Positions 26,298-34,697 of a stretch of 64,000 nt of DNA are shown here, one piece after another. The first letter of the stretch is position 1. Each line of letters starts with the position of its first letter. The stretch is from positions 1 to 64,000 of the forward strand of contig DGQT01000079.1 in assembly GCA_002390845.1 (NCBI GenBank), in the 5' to 3' direction. Made by a program: the position numbers and the translations under genes. This DNA comes from Chitinophagaceae bacterium UBA4407 (lineage in GTDB: Bacteria; Bacteroidota; Bacteroidia; Chitinophagales; Chitinophagaceae). The notes under the pieces were generated by a model. It was given only the letters and a program-made list of their open reading frames with translations, did not search any database and was not told the DNA's origin.

Positions 26298-27011
26298 ATG
26301 GTACAACTTACAAAAACAAGATCGTTACTATTCCATCTTTATCCGGGTATTATCATCACTTTTTGTTTCGTGCTAATTACCCCGACTTTGGTTGCGCGTC
26401 AGTATCCTCCGCAACTTGGATTGCTGTTGTCAATTATAATTGCAGCAATACCTGTCCTGCTATCACATCTGCTGGTCGCAAAAAAAAAGGAACAGAAAGT
26501 AAGTATATTGCAATTAAATGGCTATACTAATAAGTTGCCAACCGGTAAACTAATATTGTATGCAACTGGTCTTGTTGTGTTTGCCTTTTTTATCTGGGGT
26601 GTTACGCAGCCGCTGGATAAATTTATTACTGACAAACTTTTCTCGTGGCTTCCCGCTTGGTACACTGTGCAGGATTTTAATGGTTACAGTAAAGAAGCTA
26701 TTCAAACAACTCTTATCGTAAATCTTTTGCTAAATGGGGCTCTTGCACCATTTGTGGAAGAATTTTATTTCCGCGGTTATTTGTTGCCGAGGATGCAGGC
26801 ATGGGGAAAATCTGCTTTTATTGTAAATGCTGTACTTTTTTCATTATATCATTTGTGGCAACCTTATGTGTATGTTACGCTAATTATATCGTTAATGCCA
26901 ATGACATATTTTGTTTGGAAAACAAAAGATCTGAGGCTTGGAATTTTAACTCATTGCCTTTTAAATATAGTTGGAGCAATACTTTCATTTGGGTTGCTGA
27001 TGAAAAAATAA
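26298..27011 (+). CDS. CPBP family intramembrane metalloprotease
   Basis: The 237-residue membrane protein has about six hydrophobic segments and the CPBP (Abi) motifs: VEEFYFRGYL with the EExxxR signature near residue 154, LYHLWQP near 191, and HCLLNIVG near the end. Such proteases cut substrates within or next to the membrane; prenyl protein processing and stress defence are known roles in the family. The gene sits between the GMC oxidoreductase and DUF1622 genes, 10 bp from the latter, so all three may share a transcript. A second, unrelated CPBP protein is encoded at 34698. Confidence 0.88.
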   Translation: MVQLTKTRSLLFHLYPGIIITFCFVLITPTLVARQYPPQLGLLLSIIIAAIPVLLSHLLVAKKKEQKVSILQLNGYTNKLPTGKLILYATGLVVFAFFIWGVTQPLDKFITDKLFSWLPAWYTVQDFNGYSKEAIQTTLIVNLLLNGALAPFVEEFYFRGYLLPRMQAWGKSAFIVNAVLFSLYHLWQPYVYVTLIISLMPMTYFVWKTKDLRLGILTHCLLNIVGAILSFGLLMKK

Positions 27012-27021
27012 TTACTGCAAA

Positions 27022-27357
27022 ATGGAAGAAATTGCCAGGCAAATAACTATTAATGTTAGTCATGCTGTAGAAATTCTTGCGGCTGTAATCATAGGGATTG
27101 CGGTTGTGAAAACATTGATCAATTATTTTTCTTTATTAAAATCATCTTCATCAAAAATTTCCAAAGAGGAAATTCGTGTGCAGTTTGGAAGTTCGGTTGC
27201 TGTGTCCCTGGAATTGTTATTAGGCGCAGATGTGTTGGCGACAGCAGTTGCACCAAGCTGGGATGATATCGGTAAACTCGCTGCCATAGCGGTATTGCGA
27301 ACGGCGCTGAATTATTTTTTAGAGCGAGAGCTAAAGCAAATGCATGTGAAAATGTAA
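27022..27357 (+). CDS. DUF1622 family membrane protein
   Basis: The 111-residue protein matches the DUF1622 pattern: an N-terminal membrane helix (VEILAAVIIGIAVVKTLI), the conserved IRVQFGSSVAVSLELLLGADVLATAVAP and a final AVLRTALNYFLERE. Two or three membrane segments are predicted by eye. The function of the family is not established. It begins 10 bp after the CPBP gene and ends four bases before a complete repeat element. Confidence 0.88.
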   Translation: MEEIARQITINVSHAVEILAAVIIGIAVVKTLINYFSLLKSSSSKISKEEIRVQFGSSVAVSLELLLGADVLATAVAPSWDDIGKLAAIAVLRTALNYFLERELKQMHVKM

Positions 27358-27360
27358 TTT

Positions 27361-27507
27361 TTCTTTGCGCCCGGTATTTTGTGTTTCAATTGATCTTCAT
27401 TGCGTCGCACTCTTGTACTTTCTGATCGTTGTTCAACAGCATTGCTGCAGTTGAAGTGTGCGACGCAACGGAAGCAAAAATAAATGTTCAAAGGCCGGGC
27501 TCAAAAA
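27361..27507. repeat. Dispersed two-arm inverted-repeat element (locus i)
   Basis: The left arm (27361-27418) runs from GCGCCCGGTA to ATTGCGTCGCACTCTTGTAC. The right arm (27450-27507) runs from GAAGTGTGCGACGCAAC to GGCCGGGCTCAAAAA. It separates the DUF1622 gene from the convergent acetyltransferase gene. Confidence 0.85.
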
Positions 27508-27514
27508 AATTCTT

Positions 27515-28066
27515 CTATAATTCCCTTATCACTCTGCATGGATTTCCCACCGCAACAACATTTGCAGGAATATTTTTTACAACAACAGTTCCAGCACCGA
27601 TGGTTGTATTTGCACCAATTGTAACGCCTGGGCAAATAATAGTTCCGCCACCGATCCATACATTATCGCCAATTGTAACAGGCGAAGCAAACTCAGGCCC
27701 TTTAATTCTTTCGGCTGCAATTAAAGGATGATGTGCTGCGTATATCTGCACATTCGGACCAAGAAAAACATTGTTGCCAAATTTTATAAAATTGCAATCG
27801 AGAAAAACACAATTAAAGTTGGCAAAGAAATTATCCCCGGTTTCTATATGAACACCATAGTCACAAAAGAAAGGAGTTTGAATGTCTATATTCTTTCCAA
27901 TCTTATGCAACAACTCTTGCAACAAAAGTTCTCTCGCATGTTTATCATAGGGTGATTGATTATATGCATGCATTAATGCTCTTGCTTTTATACGCAATCT
28001 AAAAAGATCTTCATCATTCGCATCATACAATTCGCCGGCAAGCATTTTTTGGTATTCTGTTTTCAT
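27515..28066 (-). CDS. Sugar O-acetyltransferase, LbH (hexapeptide) family
   Basis: The 183-residue protein resembles maltose/galactoside O-acetyltransferases. An N-terminal Mac domain (MKTEYQKMLAGELYDANDEDLFRLR) is followed by a left-handed beta helix with hexapeptide repeats and the extended loop (VQIYAAHHPL with the catalytic His). It ends with IGDNVWIGGGTIICPGVTIG and VAVGNPCRVIREL. I start at 28066, where the family begins; the longer frame adds unrelated residues. It would transfer acetyl from acetyl-CoA to a sugar, a possible detoxification step next to sugar-handling genes. Confidence 0.9.
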   Translation of the reverse strand: MKTEYQKMLAGELYDANDEDLFRLRIKARALMHAYNQSPYDKHARELLLQELLHKIGKNIDIQTPFFCDYGVHIETGDNFFANFNCVFLDCNFIKFGNNVFLGPNVQIYAAHHPLIAAERIKGPEFASPVTIGDNVWIGGGTIICPGVTIGANTTIGAGTVVVKNIPANVVAVGNPCRVIREL

Positions 28067-28212
28067 TTTGTTTCTATTTGAGTACAATTTATCTTTTATA
28101 ATTTTTATATCAAGTCTTGTACATGACAATTAATAAACGCCTCAATTATTTTCTTTGCGGTATGAGAGCGATGCCCATAAGAGCAGTAACAGGTAAAGTA
28201 GGTTTTAAACAA

Positions 28213-28995
28213 ATGAAAGCCTCTTTTACAAAAAATTGGCTTCATTATTTGCAAGAGGCTTTAGGGCTTGCCATCTTTATGATCTCAGCCTGTTTTTTTG
28301 GAGCATTGCTTTGGGGCAACGATACATCGTTTCACTTTACTATTCAAAATGAAACAGCTAGAAATATTGTTACGGGAATATTAATGGGCACAACTGCCTT
28401 AATCATTTTCTATTCACCATTTACTGCACCATCGGGTTCACATATAAATCCCGCTGTTACAATCACATTTTTACGCTTAAATAAAATGTGCCCATGGGAT
28501 GCAATGTTCTATATCATCTTTCAATTTATTGGCGGCACAGTGGCTGTATATATTATGGCTTTATTAATGGGAAATGTTTTGATTCAGCCTCCCGTAAATT
28601 ATGCAGTAACGGTTCCGGGAAAAGTCGGTGTTGTTCCTGCTGCTGTCACTGAATTTATTATTGCAGTTATCATGATGACGATGGTATTGTTTACTTCTGG
28701 GCATAATAAATTAAAAAATTATACACGCATTATTGCAGGTTGTTTTGTTTGCCTGTATGTAATTTTTGCCGGACCTGTTTCAGGTTTTGGAATGAACCCT
28801 GCAAGAAGTTTTGCTTCTGCATTTCCTGCTCACAATTATACAGCGTTCTGGATCTACATGAGTGTGCCATTTGCCGGAATGCTTACTGCTGCTGAGTTGT
28901 ACCTGTTTGCTGAAAAGAAGAAAAAGCTAAAAAATGAAGAAAATGTTATTGATAGTTATTTATCAAAAAGAAATGATCAAAATATAATTGTATGA
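28213..28995 (+). CDS. MIP family channel, aquaporin/glycerol facilitator-like
   Basis: The 260-residue protein has six membrane helices and both MIP signature loops, SHINPAVTITF and FGMNPARSFASAFP. The start at 28213 (MKASFTKNWLHYLQEALG) matches the family; in-frame Mets lie upstream at 28117 and 28162. It should let water or small neutral solutes cross the inner membrane. Selectivity is unclear from the pore residues seen. Its stop overlaps the start of the following VOC gene by four bases (ATGA), so the two are translationally coupled. Confidence 0.88.
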   Translation: MKASFTKNWLHYLQEALGLAIFMISACFFGALLWGNDTSFHFTIQNETARNIVTGILMGTTALIIFYSPFTAPSGSHINPAVTITFLRLNKMCPWDAMFYIIFQFIGGTVAVYIMALLMGNVLIQPPVNYAVTVPGKVGVVPAAVTEFIIAVIMMTMVLFTSGHNKLKNYTRIIAGCFVCLYVIFAGPVSGFGMNPARSFASAFPAHNYTAFWIYMSVPFAGMLTAAELYLFAEKKKKLKNEENVIDSYLSKRNDQNIIV

Positions 28996-29984
28996 AAAGT
29001 CTGGTAAAATTTTCTTCGGTATTGTTGCTGTTTACAATTAGCATTAGTGCAGTAAATGCTCAGGTAAAAAAAGTTGGTGCCATAGGCTTTACGGTGAAAG
29101 ACATGAACACTTCTGTAAAATTTTACAGTGAAGTGCTTGGCTTTGAGAAAATAAGTGATGAAGAATTATATGGCGAACAGTATGAGCAACTGGAAGGTAT
29201 ATTCGGCTTGCGCATGCGTGTAGTGCGCATGCAATTGGGTGATGAAATAATTGAACTTACAGATTATCTTACTTCAGGTGGCAGAAGCATTCCTGAAGAC
29301 ATGCAAAGCAACGATCTCTATTTTGAACATATTGCTATCGTAGTAAGCGATATGGATAAAGCATACCAGCACTTACGCCAATACATGGTCATGCATGTGT
29401 CCACAGGACCACAAACAATTCCTGCAAGCAATGTAGCTGCTGCCGGTGTAAAAGCTTTCTATTTTCACGATCCCGATATGCACGACCTGGAATTGATCTA
29501 TTTTCCAAAAGGCAAAGGGCAACCAAAATGGCAAAACACACACGGCAAAATATTTTTAGGAATAGATCATACTGCTATTGGCATCAGCAATACAGACAGC
29601 AGCTTACATTTTTATAAAGACCTATTGGGGCTCGACCGCAAAGGCGATAGCTGGAATATGGGAATGGAGCAGGCGCACTTAAATAATATTGAAGGTGCAA
29701 GCCTGCACATCACCGGGTTAAGAGCTGCTGCAGGTACAGGCATTGAGTTTTTACAATACCTGCAACCCGGTGCTGGCAAGCCTTTTCCGACAAACACACG
29801 TGCAGACGATATATGGCACTGGCAAACAACTTTGTATGTTGATGATGCATCAGTGTTGTATGATAAATTGAAAGAACTGGATTATACTTTTGTTTCAAAA
29901 GGTCTTGTTGTTTTAAAAAATACCAAGGCATTTATAGTAAGAGATCCGGACGGACATGCAATGCTCGTTGAAGAATTGAATTAG
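28992..29984 (+). CDS. Exported protein with two VOC (glyoxalase-like) domains
   Basis: The 330-residue protein has a signal peptide ending VNAQ and two vicinal-oxygen-chelate domains, about residues 27-170 (IGFTVKDMNTSVKFYSEVLGFEK, FYFHDPDMHDLELIYF) and 185-330 (LGIDHTAIGISNTDSSLHFYKDLLGL, IVRDPDGHAMLVEE). The His and Glu positions typical of metal binding are visible in both. The reaction is unknown; the family includes dioxygenases, lyases and resistance proteins. It is coupled to the aquaporin gene by an ATGA overlap and is followed at once by a repeat element. Confidence 0.87.
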   Translation: MKSLVKFSSVLLLFTISISAVNAQVKKVGAIGFTVKDMNTSVKFYSEVLGFEKISDEELYGEQYEQLEGIFGLRMRVVRMQLGDEIIELTDYLTSGGRSIPEDMQSNDLYFEHIAIVVSDMDKAYQHLRQYMVMHVSTGPQTIPASNVAAAGVKAFYFHDPDMHDLELIYFPKGKGQPKWQNTHGKIFLGIDHTAIGISNTDSSLHFYKDLLGLDRKGDSWNMGMEQAHLNNIEGASLHITGLRAAAGTGIEFLQYLQPGAGKPFPTNTRADDIWHWQTTLYVDDASVLYDKLKELDYTFVSKGLVVLKNTKAFIVRDPDGHAMLVEELN

Positions 29985-29985
29985 T

Positions 29986-30150
29986 TTTTTGAACCCGGCT
30001 TTTGAATATGCATGAAGCATCGTTGCGTCGCACTCTTGTACTGTTGATTCTTCTGTGAACAAGCGACCGTCAACAGTTCACAAATGTTCAGAACGTACAA
30101 GTGTGCGACGCAACACTTGATGCTATAAAAAACCAAAGCCGGGCTCATGA
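29986..30150. repeat. Dispersed two-arm inverted-repeat element (locus j)
   Basis: The left arm (29986-30041) runs from TTTTTGAACCCGGC to GTTGCGTCGCACTCTTGTAC. The right arm (30095-30150) runs from GTACAAGTGTGCGACGCAAC to AAAGCCGGGCTCATGA. The core is about 53 bp. It is the clearest full element, with both outer boxes preserved. Confidence 0.9.
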
Positions 30151-30225
30151 TCTTTCTTCTTAAAGTCATGCAACCGACAATAAATTTTTAAGTAAAATAT
30201 TTGCTTTGTATAAACAAGTCAAAAC

Positions 30226-31791
30226 ATGAATAACGGTGGGAAGATCATTTGCCCCTTGTGCAGTGATGCAGTGGATAAACTGCTCTACCGTTTTCATATT
30301 GACAGCGAACGAAACGTAATTGAAAAAATAAAAGCGCACAACCCTGGATGGTCTGTTAATGACGGGACATGCAGCCGTTGTGTTGATTACTATCATATAG
30401 AAGTACTTCGTGAGCAAAGAATAATTCCTGAAGTTGGTCCGTATTTTCCTGTAAAGAGTGCCGATGATTTTGTGATATTGCCAACGCCGTTGCGTGTGGA
30501 TGCGCATCCCCGATATACAGGCAAAGGTGTAACGATATGTTTTATTGATAGCGGGTTTTATCCACATCCTGATCTCGTTACAACAAACAACAGGATAAGA
30601 TTAATGCATGACATAACTACCGGCAAAGATGTAGATATTCACGCCCCTGTTATGAGTGCGTCCTGGCATGGAACCATGACCACAGTTGTGTGTGCGGGTG
30701 ATGGTTATTGCAGTAATGGTTTGTATAAAGGTATAGCCTGCGATGCAAAGCTGGTGCTGCTTAAGGTACAGGATAGTACCGGAAAAATAAGCACGCAAAA
30801 CATTGTAAAAGCTTTGCAGTGGGTGCTCGATCATTTTGAGGAATACAATATCCGCGTAGTAAATATTTCGCTGGGTGATGATGCGGTTTGTTCTTATAAA
30901 GACAGCCCGGTTGACCAGCTTGCAGAAGCGTTGATAGAAAAAGGCATTACCATTGTTGCAGCAGTGGGCAATGATGAAAATGGTGCTATTCATCCGCCGG
31001 CAAATTCTTTAAATGTGATTGCAGTAGGTGGCATTGATGATAACAACGACCTTACTTCAGATGCACAGGCATACCATTCTTCTTATGGCATTACTGTTGA
31101 CGCTTTGATGAAGCCCGAACTTGTTGCGCACGCAATTTGGATAGCTGCACCGATATTGCCGGGCACAAATGAAAAGATGGAAGCCGAGAATTTATACGGC
31201 AGTCTTTCAAACACTGAAAATGATGCAGCAACAATACAGCGTATTCAGCAATGCAAATACATATCGCCGCATTACATGCATGTAGATGGTACATCATTCG
31301 CTACACCCATCGTTACTGCAGTTGTGGCGCAGATGCTTGAAGCGAATGATAAACTTACACCACAGGAAATAAGGCAGGTGCTCTTTAGTACTTCAAAAAG
31401 GCATCAGTATATAATACCGGAAAGACAGGGATTTGGCGTAATACAACCAAGAAAAGCATTACTGAAGATCATTAAAAGAATGCCTGTTGTAAAAGCCAAT
31501 CATTCGCCTTTTATTGATCATGACAATAAAAGCATCACGTTTTATTTTCATGATGATTGTGCAGACCAGGTTTCTGTTGCAGGCTCATTTAACCAGTGGA
31601 CACAGGATGTTTTATTGCTTGAACCGCACCTGAATGGTCTTTGGAAAATTGAAATACCTTTACTTAAGCCAGGCGTTTACCAGTATAAATTTTTCATTGA
31701 CGCAAAGTATTGGAAAGAAGATGTAGAAAATCCTTACCGTGAGCCGGATGGCTTTAATGGTTTCAATAGTTTACTGAATATTCAAAACTAA
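30226..31791 (+). CDS. Subtilisin-like S8 protease with C-terminal glycogen-binding domain
   Basis: The 521-residue protein joins three parts. Residues 1-60 carry two CxxC pairs (C9/C12, C49/C52) that could form a zinc ribbon. Residues about 95-410 form a subtilase with the catalytic triad Asp108 (FIDSGFYPHPDL), His148 (SWHGTMTT) and Ser357 (DGTSFATP). Residues about 435-521 match the AMPK/CBM48 glycogen-binding fold (VSVAGSFNQW, VYQYKFFIDAKYW). No signal peptide is visible, so it is probably cytoplasmic. The combination suggests proteolysis targeted to glycogen-bound proteins or particles. That is an inference. The redox gene cluster follows immediately. Confidence 0.88.
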   Translation: MNNGGKIICPLCSDAVDKLLYRFHIDSERNVIEKIKAHNPGWSVNDGTCSRCVDYYHIEVLREQRIIPEVGPYFPVKSADDFVILPTPLRVDAHPRYTGKGVTICFIDSGFYPHPDLVTTNNRIRLMHDITTGKDVDIHAPVMSASWHGTMTTVVCAGDGYCSNGLYKGIACDAKLVLLKVQDSTGKISTQNIVKALQWVLDHFEEYNIRVVNISLGDDAVCSYKDSPVDQLAEALIEKGITIVAAVGNDENGAIHPPANSLNVIAVGGIDDNNDLTSDAQAYHSSYGITVDALMKPELVAHAIWIAAPILPGTNEKMEAENLYGSLSNTENDAATIQRIQQCKYISPHYMHVDGTSFATPIVTAVVAQMLEANDKLTPQEIRQVLFSTSKRHQYIIPERQGFGVIQPRKALLKIIKRMPVVKANHSPFIDHDNKSITFYFHDDCADQVSVAGSFNQWTQDVLLLEPHLNGLWKIEIPLLKPGVYQYKFFIDAKYWKEDVENPYREPDGFNGFNSLLNIQN

Positions 31792-31798
31792 AAAGATT

Positions 31799-32035
31799 AT
31801 GAGCACTATGACTGTAATCCTTGCTGCTATTTCGCTATACCTTGTTGCAGGAATTATTTTTACCATCATTTTCCAGCTAAAGGGCTTATCAAAAATTGAT
31901 GAGGGCGTGAATGGAAGCGGTTGGGGGTTTCGTATAATTATCATCCCGGGTTGTATCGTTTTCTGGACGGGTCTTTTAAGAAAATGGATAAAAGCAAATA
32001 AAGAAATTATTGACCCGGCTAAAGAACACGCATGA
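31799..32035 (+). CDS. Small two-helix membrane protein
   Basis: The 78-residue protein has two membrane segments (about residues 5-26 and 44-62) joined by a short polar loop, GLSKIDEGVNGSGWG. It begins 7 bp after the protease gene. Its C-terminal residues IIDPAKEHA and the stop codon are encoded by the outer part of a repeat arm (locus k), so the original tail may have been replaced. No family was recognised. Its position at the head of the ferric-reductase/Rieske cluster suggests a membrane partner there. Confidence 0.7.
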   Translation: MSTMTVILAAISLYLVAGIIFTIIFQLKGLSKIDEGVNGSGWGFRIIIIPGCIVFWTGLLRKWIKANKEIIDPAKEHA

Positions 32036-32062
32036 TGCTTCCGTTGCGTCGCACGCTTATAC
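32006..32062 (+). repeat. Dispersed repeat, single left arm (locus k)
   Basis: The arm runs from ATTATTGACCCGGC to GTTGCGTCGCACGCTTATAC with two changes in the inner box. Its first 30 bases encode the end of the small membrane protein. The next right arm is locus l at 33604, so the pair brackets two genes. Confidence 0.75.
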
Positions 32063-32088
32063 TATAGCAATCTATTCAGCAAATCACA

Positions 32089-32541
32089 ATGATAAAAAAG
32101 CTACGAAAGAAGCATTTACAAATTTGGACAGCTTTGGCTGTTCTATTGCCTGTTGGCATTATCAGCGCATGGCTTGTTATTCCACCTGCTGCCAAAGACA
32201 AATTGCTGCAACCTGCATCAGCACGGGCTTTGCCGGTAATACTTAAAGCTTATCCATCAAGAGTCGGGTTTGAATTTAATATAAGAACGAATACAGACAC
32301 AACACAGTTTCAACTTGAATGGGTCAACAATCAAACGCTTACATATCCAACTGCAACCATTTATCAAACGCAGTTAAATGATGGCAATGTTCAACACGGA
32401 AGACTGGTAGGAAGAATTGAAGCAAGAGGCAGTTACTATTTCATGGTTGATTCAACTTTTAAACCTTCTTACAATTCAACTTATCAACTGGTGCTATACG
32501 ATTTTATTCACCAGAAAAATATGGACATTATAAAGCTTTAA
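32089..32541 (+). CDS. Hypothetical membrane-anchored periplasmic protein
   Basis: The 150-residue protein has one N-terminal membrane anchor (about residues 10-30, LAVLLPVGIISAWLVI) and a predicted periplasmic beta-rich domain. It contains QLEWVNNQTLTYPTATIY and RLVGRIEARGSYYFMVD. No known family was recognised. It starts 26 bp after a repeat arm and ends two bases before the ferric-reductase/Rieske gene, so the two are almost certainly one transcript. A role as an accessory subunit of that membrane redox protein is plausible. Confidence 0.75.
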   Translation: MIKKLRKKHLQIWTALAVLLPVGIISAWLVIPPAAKDKLLQPASARALPVILKAYPSRVGFEFNIRTNTDTTQFQLEWVNNQTLTYPTATIYQTQLNDGNVQHGRLVGRIEARGSYYFMVDSTFKPSYNSTYQLVLYDFIHQKNMDIIKL

Positions 32542-32543
32542 AA

Positions 32544-33593
32544 ATGGGCGCATCTTATTTGGCAGTTGGCTGGAACAGGCAAAAGAAAATTTATGACTGG
32601 CTCATATTTGCCTTTTGCGTGTTGTACCTCGCAACATTTGTTGTACTCACAGCTATCTTTAATCCCGACTATACTTTTGAAACGGTACTTATCCGTGCCA
32701 CATCAACATTAGCAGTTATCATACTGCATGTTACTTTAAGCATAGGACCTTTAACTCGCATCAATAAAAAGTTTTTGCCGTTGCTATACAACCGCAGGCA
32801 TCTTGGCGTTAGCATGTTTTGCATTATACTCGTACATGGTTCATTCAGCATATTGCAGTTTCATTCGCTGGGAAATGTAAATCCTTTTGTTTCATTATTT
32901 ACTTCCAATACACATTTTGGTTCATTGGCAGATTTCCCTTTCCAGGCACTGGGCTTTTTCGCATTGATCATTTTCTTTTTAATGGCAATTACCAGTCATG
33001 ATTTTTGGCTGCATAATCTTTCACCAAAAGTTTGGAAAACGCTGCACATGTTTGTTTACCTCGCATATTTTCTCGTGGTAATGCATGTAATGCTGGGTGT
33101 GATACAATACGAAACAAATCCTGTCTTCATAATTATAATGCTCATCGGCGCCTTTACTTTAATAGCGCTTCATTTAATAGCAGGCACAAGAGAAGTAAAT
33201 AAGGACGATGTTATATACAAATTAAAACAGGATGGCTATGTACTTGTATGCGATGTAAAAGATATTGAAGAAGATCGTGCAAAGATGTTTTGCCTGGATA
33301 CGGAACGCATTGCGGTCTATAAAACAGGCGGAAAATTATTCGCAGTTAATAATGTATGCAAGCATCAGAACGGACCGCTTGGAGAAGGGAAAGTTATCGA
33401 TGGTTGTATTACATGCCCGTGGCATGGTTACCAGTACTTGCCACAGAATGGTCAGTCACCGCCGCCATTTAAAGAAAAGGTAAGCACTTACGATGTGAAG
33501 CTGGAAGGAACACATGTTTGGCTGAACCCTAAAGCTTATGCTGAAGGGACAGAAAGACCTGGTGCTGTTATCAGCGTGGTAAATGCTGAATGA
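32544..33593 (+). CDS. Ferric-reductase-like membrane protein fused to a Rieske [2Fe-2S] domain
   Basis: The 349-residue protein has about six membrane helices (residues 15-215) with several helix histidines suited to bind heme (HVTLSIG, RRHLGV, LVHGSF, HMFVYLAYFLVVMHVML), like ferric reductase and cytochrome b domains. It ends in a soluble Rieske domain (about 230-335) with ligands C272-x-H274 in CKHQNGPLGEG and C291-x2-H294 in CITCPWHGYQ. The fusion should move electrons between the iron-sulfur centre and membrane heme. The electron donor and acceptor are unknown. It is flanked by two anchored proteins that may complete the complex. Confidence 0.88.
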   Translation: MGASYLAVGWNRQKKIYDWLIFAFCVLYLATFVVLTAIFNPDYTFETVLIRATSTLAVIILHVTLSIGPLTRINKKFLPLLYNRRHLGVSMFCIILVHGSFSILQFHSLGNVNPFVSLFTSNTHFGSLADFPFQALGFFALIIFFLMAITSHDFWLHNLSPKVWKTLHMFVYLAYFLVVMHVMLGVIQYETNPVFIIIMLIGAFTLIALHLIAGTREVNKDDVIYKLKQDGYVLVCDVKDIEEDRAKMFCLDTERIAVYKTGGKLFAVNNVCKHQNGPLGEGKVIDGCITCPWHGYQYLPQNGQSPPPFKEKVSTYDVKLEGTHVWLNPKAYAEGTERPGAVISVVNAE

Positions 33594-33603
33594 AGAACAT
33601 ATT

Positions 33604-33660
33604 GTACAAGGGTGCGACGCAACATAAGCATCATAAAAGAACAAATGCCTGGCTAATAAA
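33604..33660 (-). repeat. Dispersed repeat, single right arm (locus l)
   Basis: A complete 57-bp right arm: GTACAAGGGTGCGACGCAAC, then GCATCATAAAAG, ending GGCTAATAAA. It ends nine bases before the next gene's start and inversely faces locus k. Confidence 0.85.
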
Positions 33661-33669
33661 ATATATTAT

Positions 33670-34524
33670 ATGAATAATGAAGAATTTTATATAGGATGGA
33701 TGGGGAAAGCGCCAAAGAGTTTTGCAGCATGGATAAGAAAATATCTTATCGTACTGTTGCCGGTTATAATAGTGTTGGGGGTACTGCTTGCATTATCACA
33801 AAAAAAATTTGGTACCGGCACATTTGAATTTGGCACGCTGACAGAAGTGAAAGGTATTTATTTTAATAAGCCCGTACCAACCATAAAAGTGGTTGATGGA
33901 AAAGATATTTGGGGAAATGAAAATTATATTACTGTTCCGTTAATTGGTTTTGGTAAGCATGGTGCAGACGGCGTTATTGCAGACCTTGAAAAAGAAAAAA
34001 ATATTTCATTTGAAGGAAAAGAAATTACGTTGAAAGGAACATTGCTTTACAATGATGGCAAATTATTAATGCAGGTTGATGCGAATGATAAGCCGCTTGT
34101 AAATGTTTCTGGCGCTAACATAAATTCTGTTGGTTTACAAAAAATAAAAGAACTGGGCATCATTGATGTTAAGGGTGAGATCGTTGATCCTAAATGTTTT
34201 TTTGGGGTGATGAAACCTGGCGAAGGCAAGCCCCATAAGGATTGTGCGATTCGTTGTATTCTCGGAGGTATGCCGCCGGTGCTGAAAGTAACTGATGAAA
34301 AAGGTAATCAAAATTATTATCTCATTGTTGGTGCCAATGGCGAAAAGATGAATGAGGCTGTGCAGGATTATGTAGCCACACCTGTTGAAATAAATGCGAG
34401 AGCTGTTGCATATGGCGACTGGGTTGTTTTATATGTGCATCCGAACGGCTTGCAGCATTACTCATACATTCGTGAGCATTTCAGTACTTCAATAGCTTCC
34501 TGTATGGCGGCGTGTATAAAATAG
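33670..34524 (+). CDS. Hypothetical membrane-anchored protein of the Rieske cluster
   Basis: The 284-residue protein has one N-terminal membrane helix (about residues 25-45, YLIVLLPVIIVLGVLLAL) and a large presumably periplasmic domain. The domain shows an OB-fold-like stretch (GIIDVKGEIVDPKCFFGVM) and a cysteine-rich signature, KCFFGVMKPGEGKPHKDC followed by AIRC. Those three cysteines and one His could bind a metal or heme, and further Cys lie at the C-terminus. The pattern seems conserved rather than random, but I cannot assign a family. It probably works with the Rieske/ferric-reductase protein encoded 76 bp upstream. Confidence 0.75.
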   Translation: MNNEEFYIGWMGKAPKSFAAWIRKYLIVLLPVIIVLGVLLALSQKKFGTGTFEFGTLTEVKGIYFNKPVPTIKVVDGKDIWGNENYITVPLIGFGKHGADGVIADLEKEKNISFEGKEITLKGTLLYNDGKLLMQVDANDKPLVNVSGANINSVGLQKIKELGIIDVKGEIVDPKCFFGVMKPGEGKPHKDCAIRCILGGMPPVLKVTDEKGNQNYYLIVGANGEKMNEAVQDYVATPVEINARAVAYGDWVVLYVHPNGLQHYSYIREHFSTSIASCMAACIK

Positions 34525-34635
34525 CGGCAAACAATTATTCAGCTATACTGCTCCAAAATAACTACAGTAACGAATGCCTGCTACAGCATACAAATCATTT
34601 TATTGCAATTAAATATGTTGAACAATGATACGAAC

Positions 34636-34694
34636 GTACAAGAGTGCGACGCAAGAAAAGTTTAATTAATAATACATCAGTTGGGTTAATAAAA
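34636..34694 (-). repeat. Dispersed repeat, single right arm (locus m)
   Basis: GTACAAGAGTGCGACGCAAG, then AGTTTAATTAATAATAC, ending TTGGGTTAATAAAAA. It lies in the gap between two convergent genes and ends just before the CPBP stop codon. Confidence 0.8.
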
Positions 34695-34697
34695 AAA

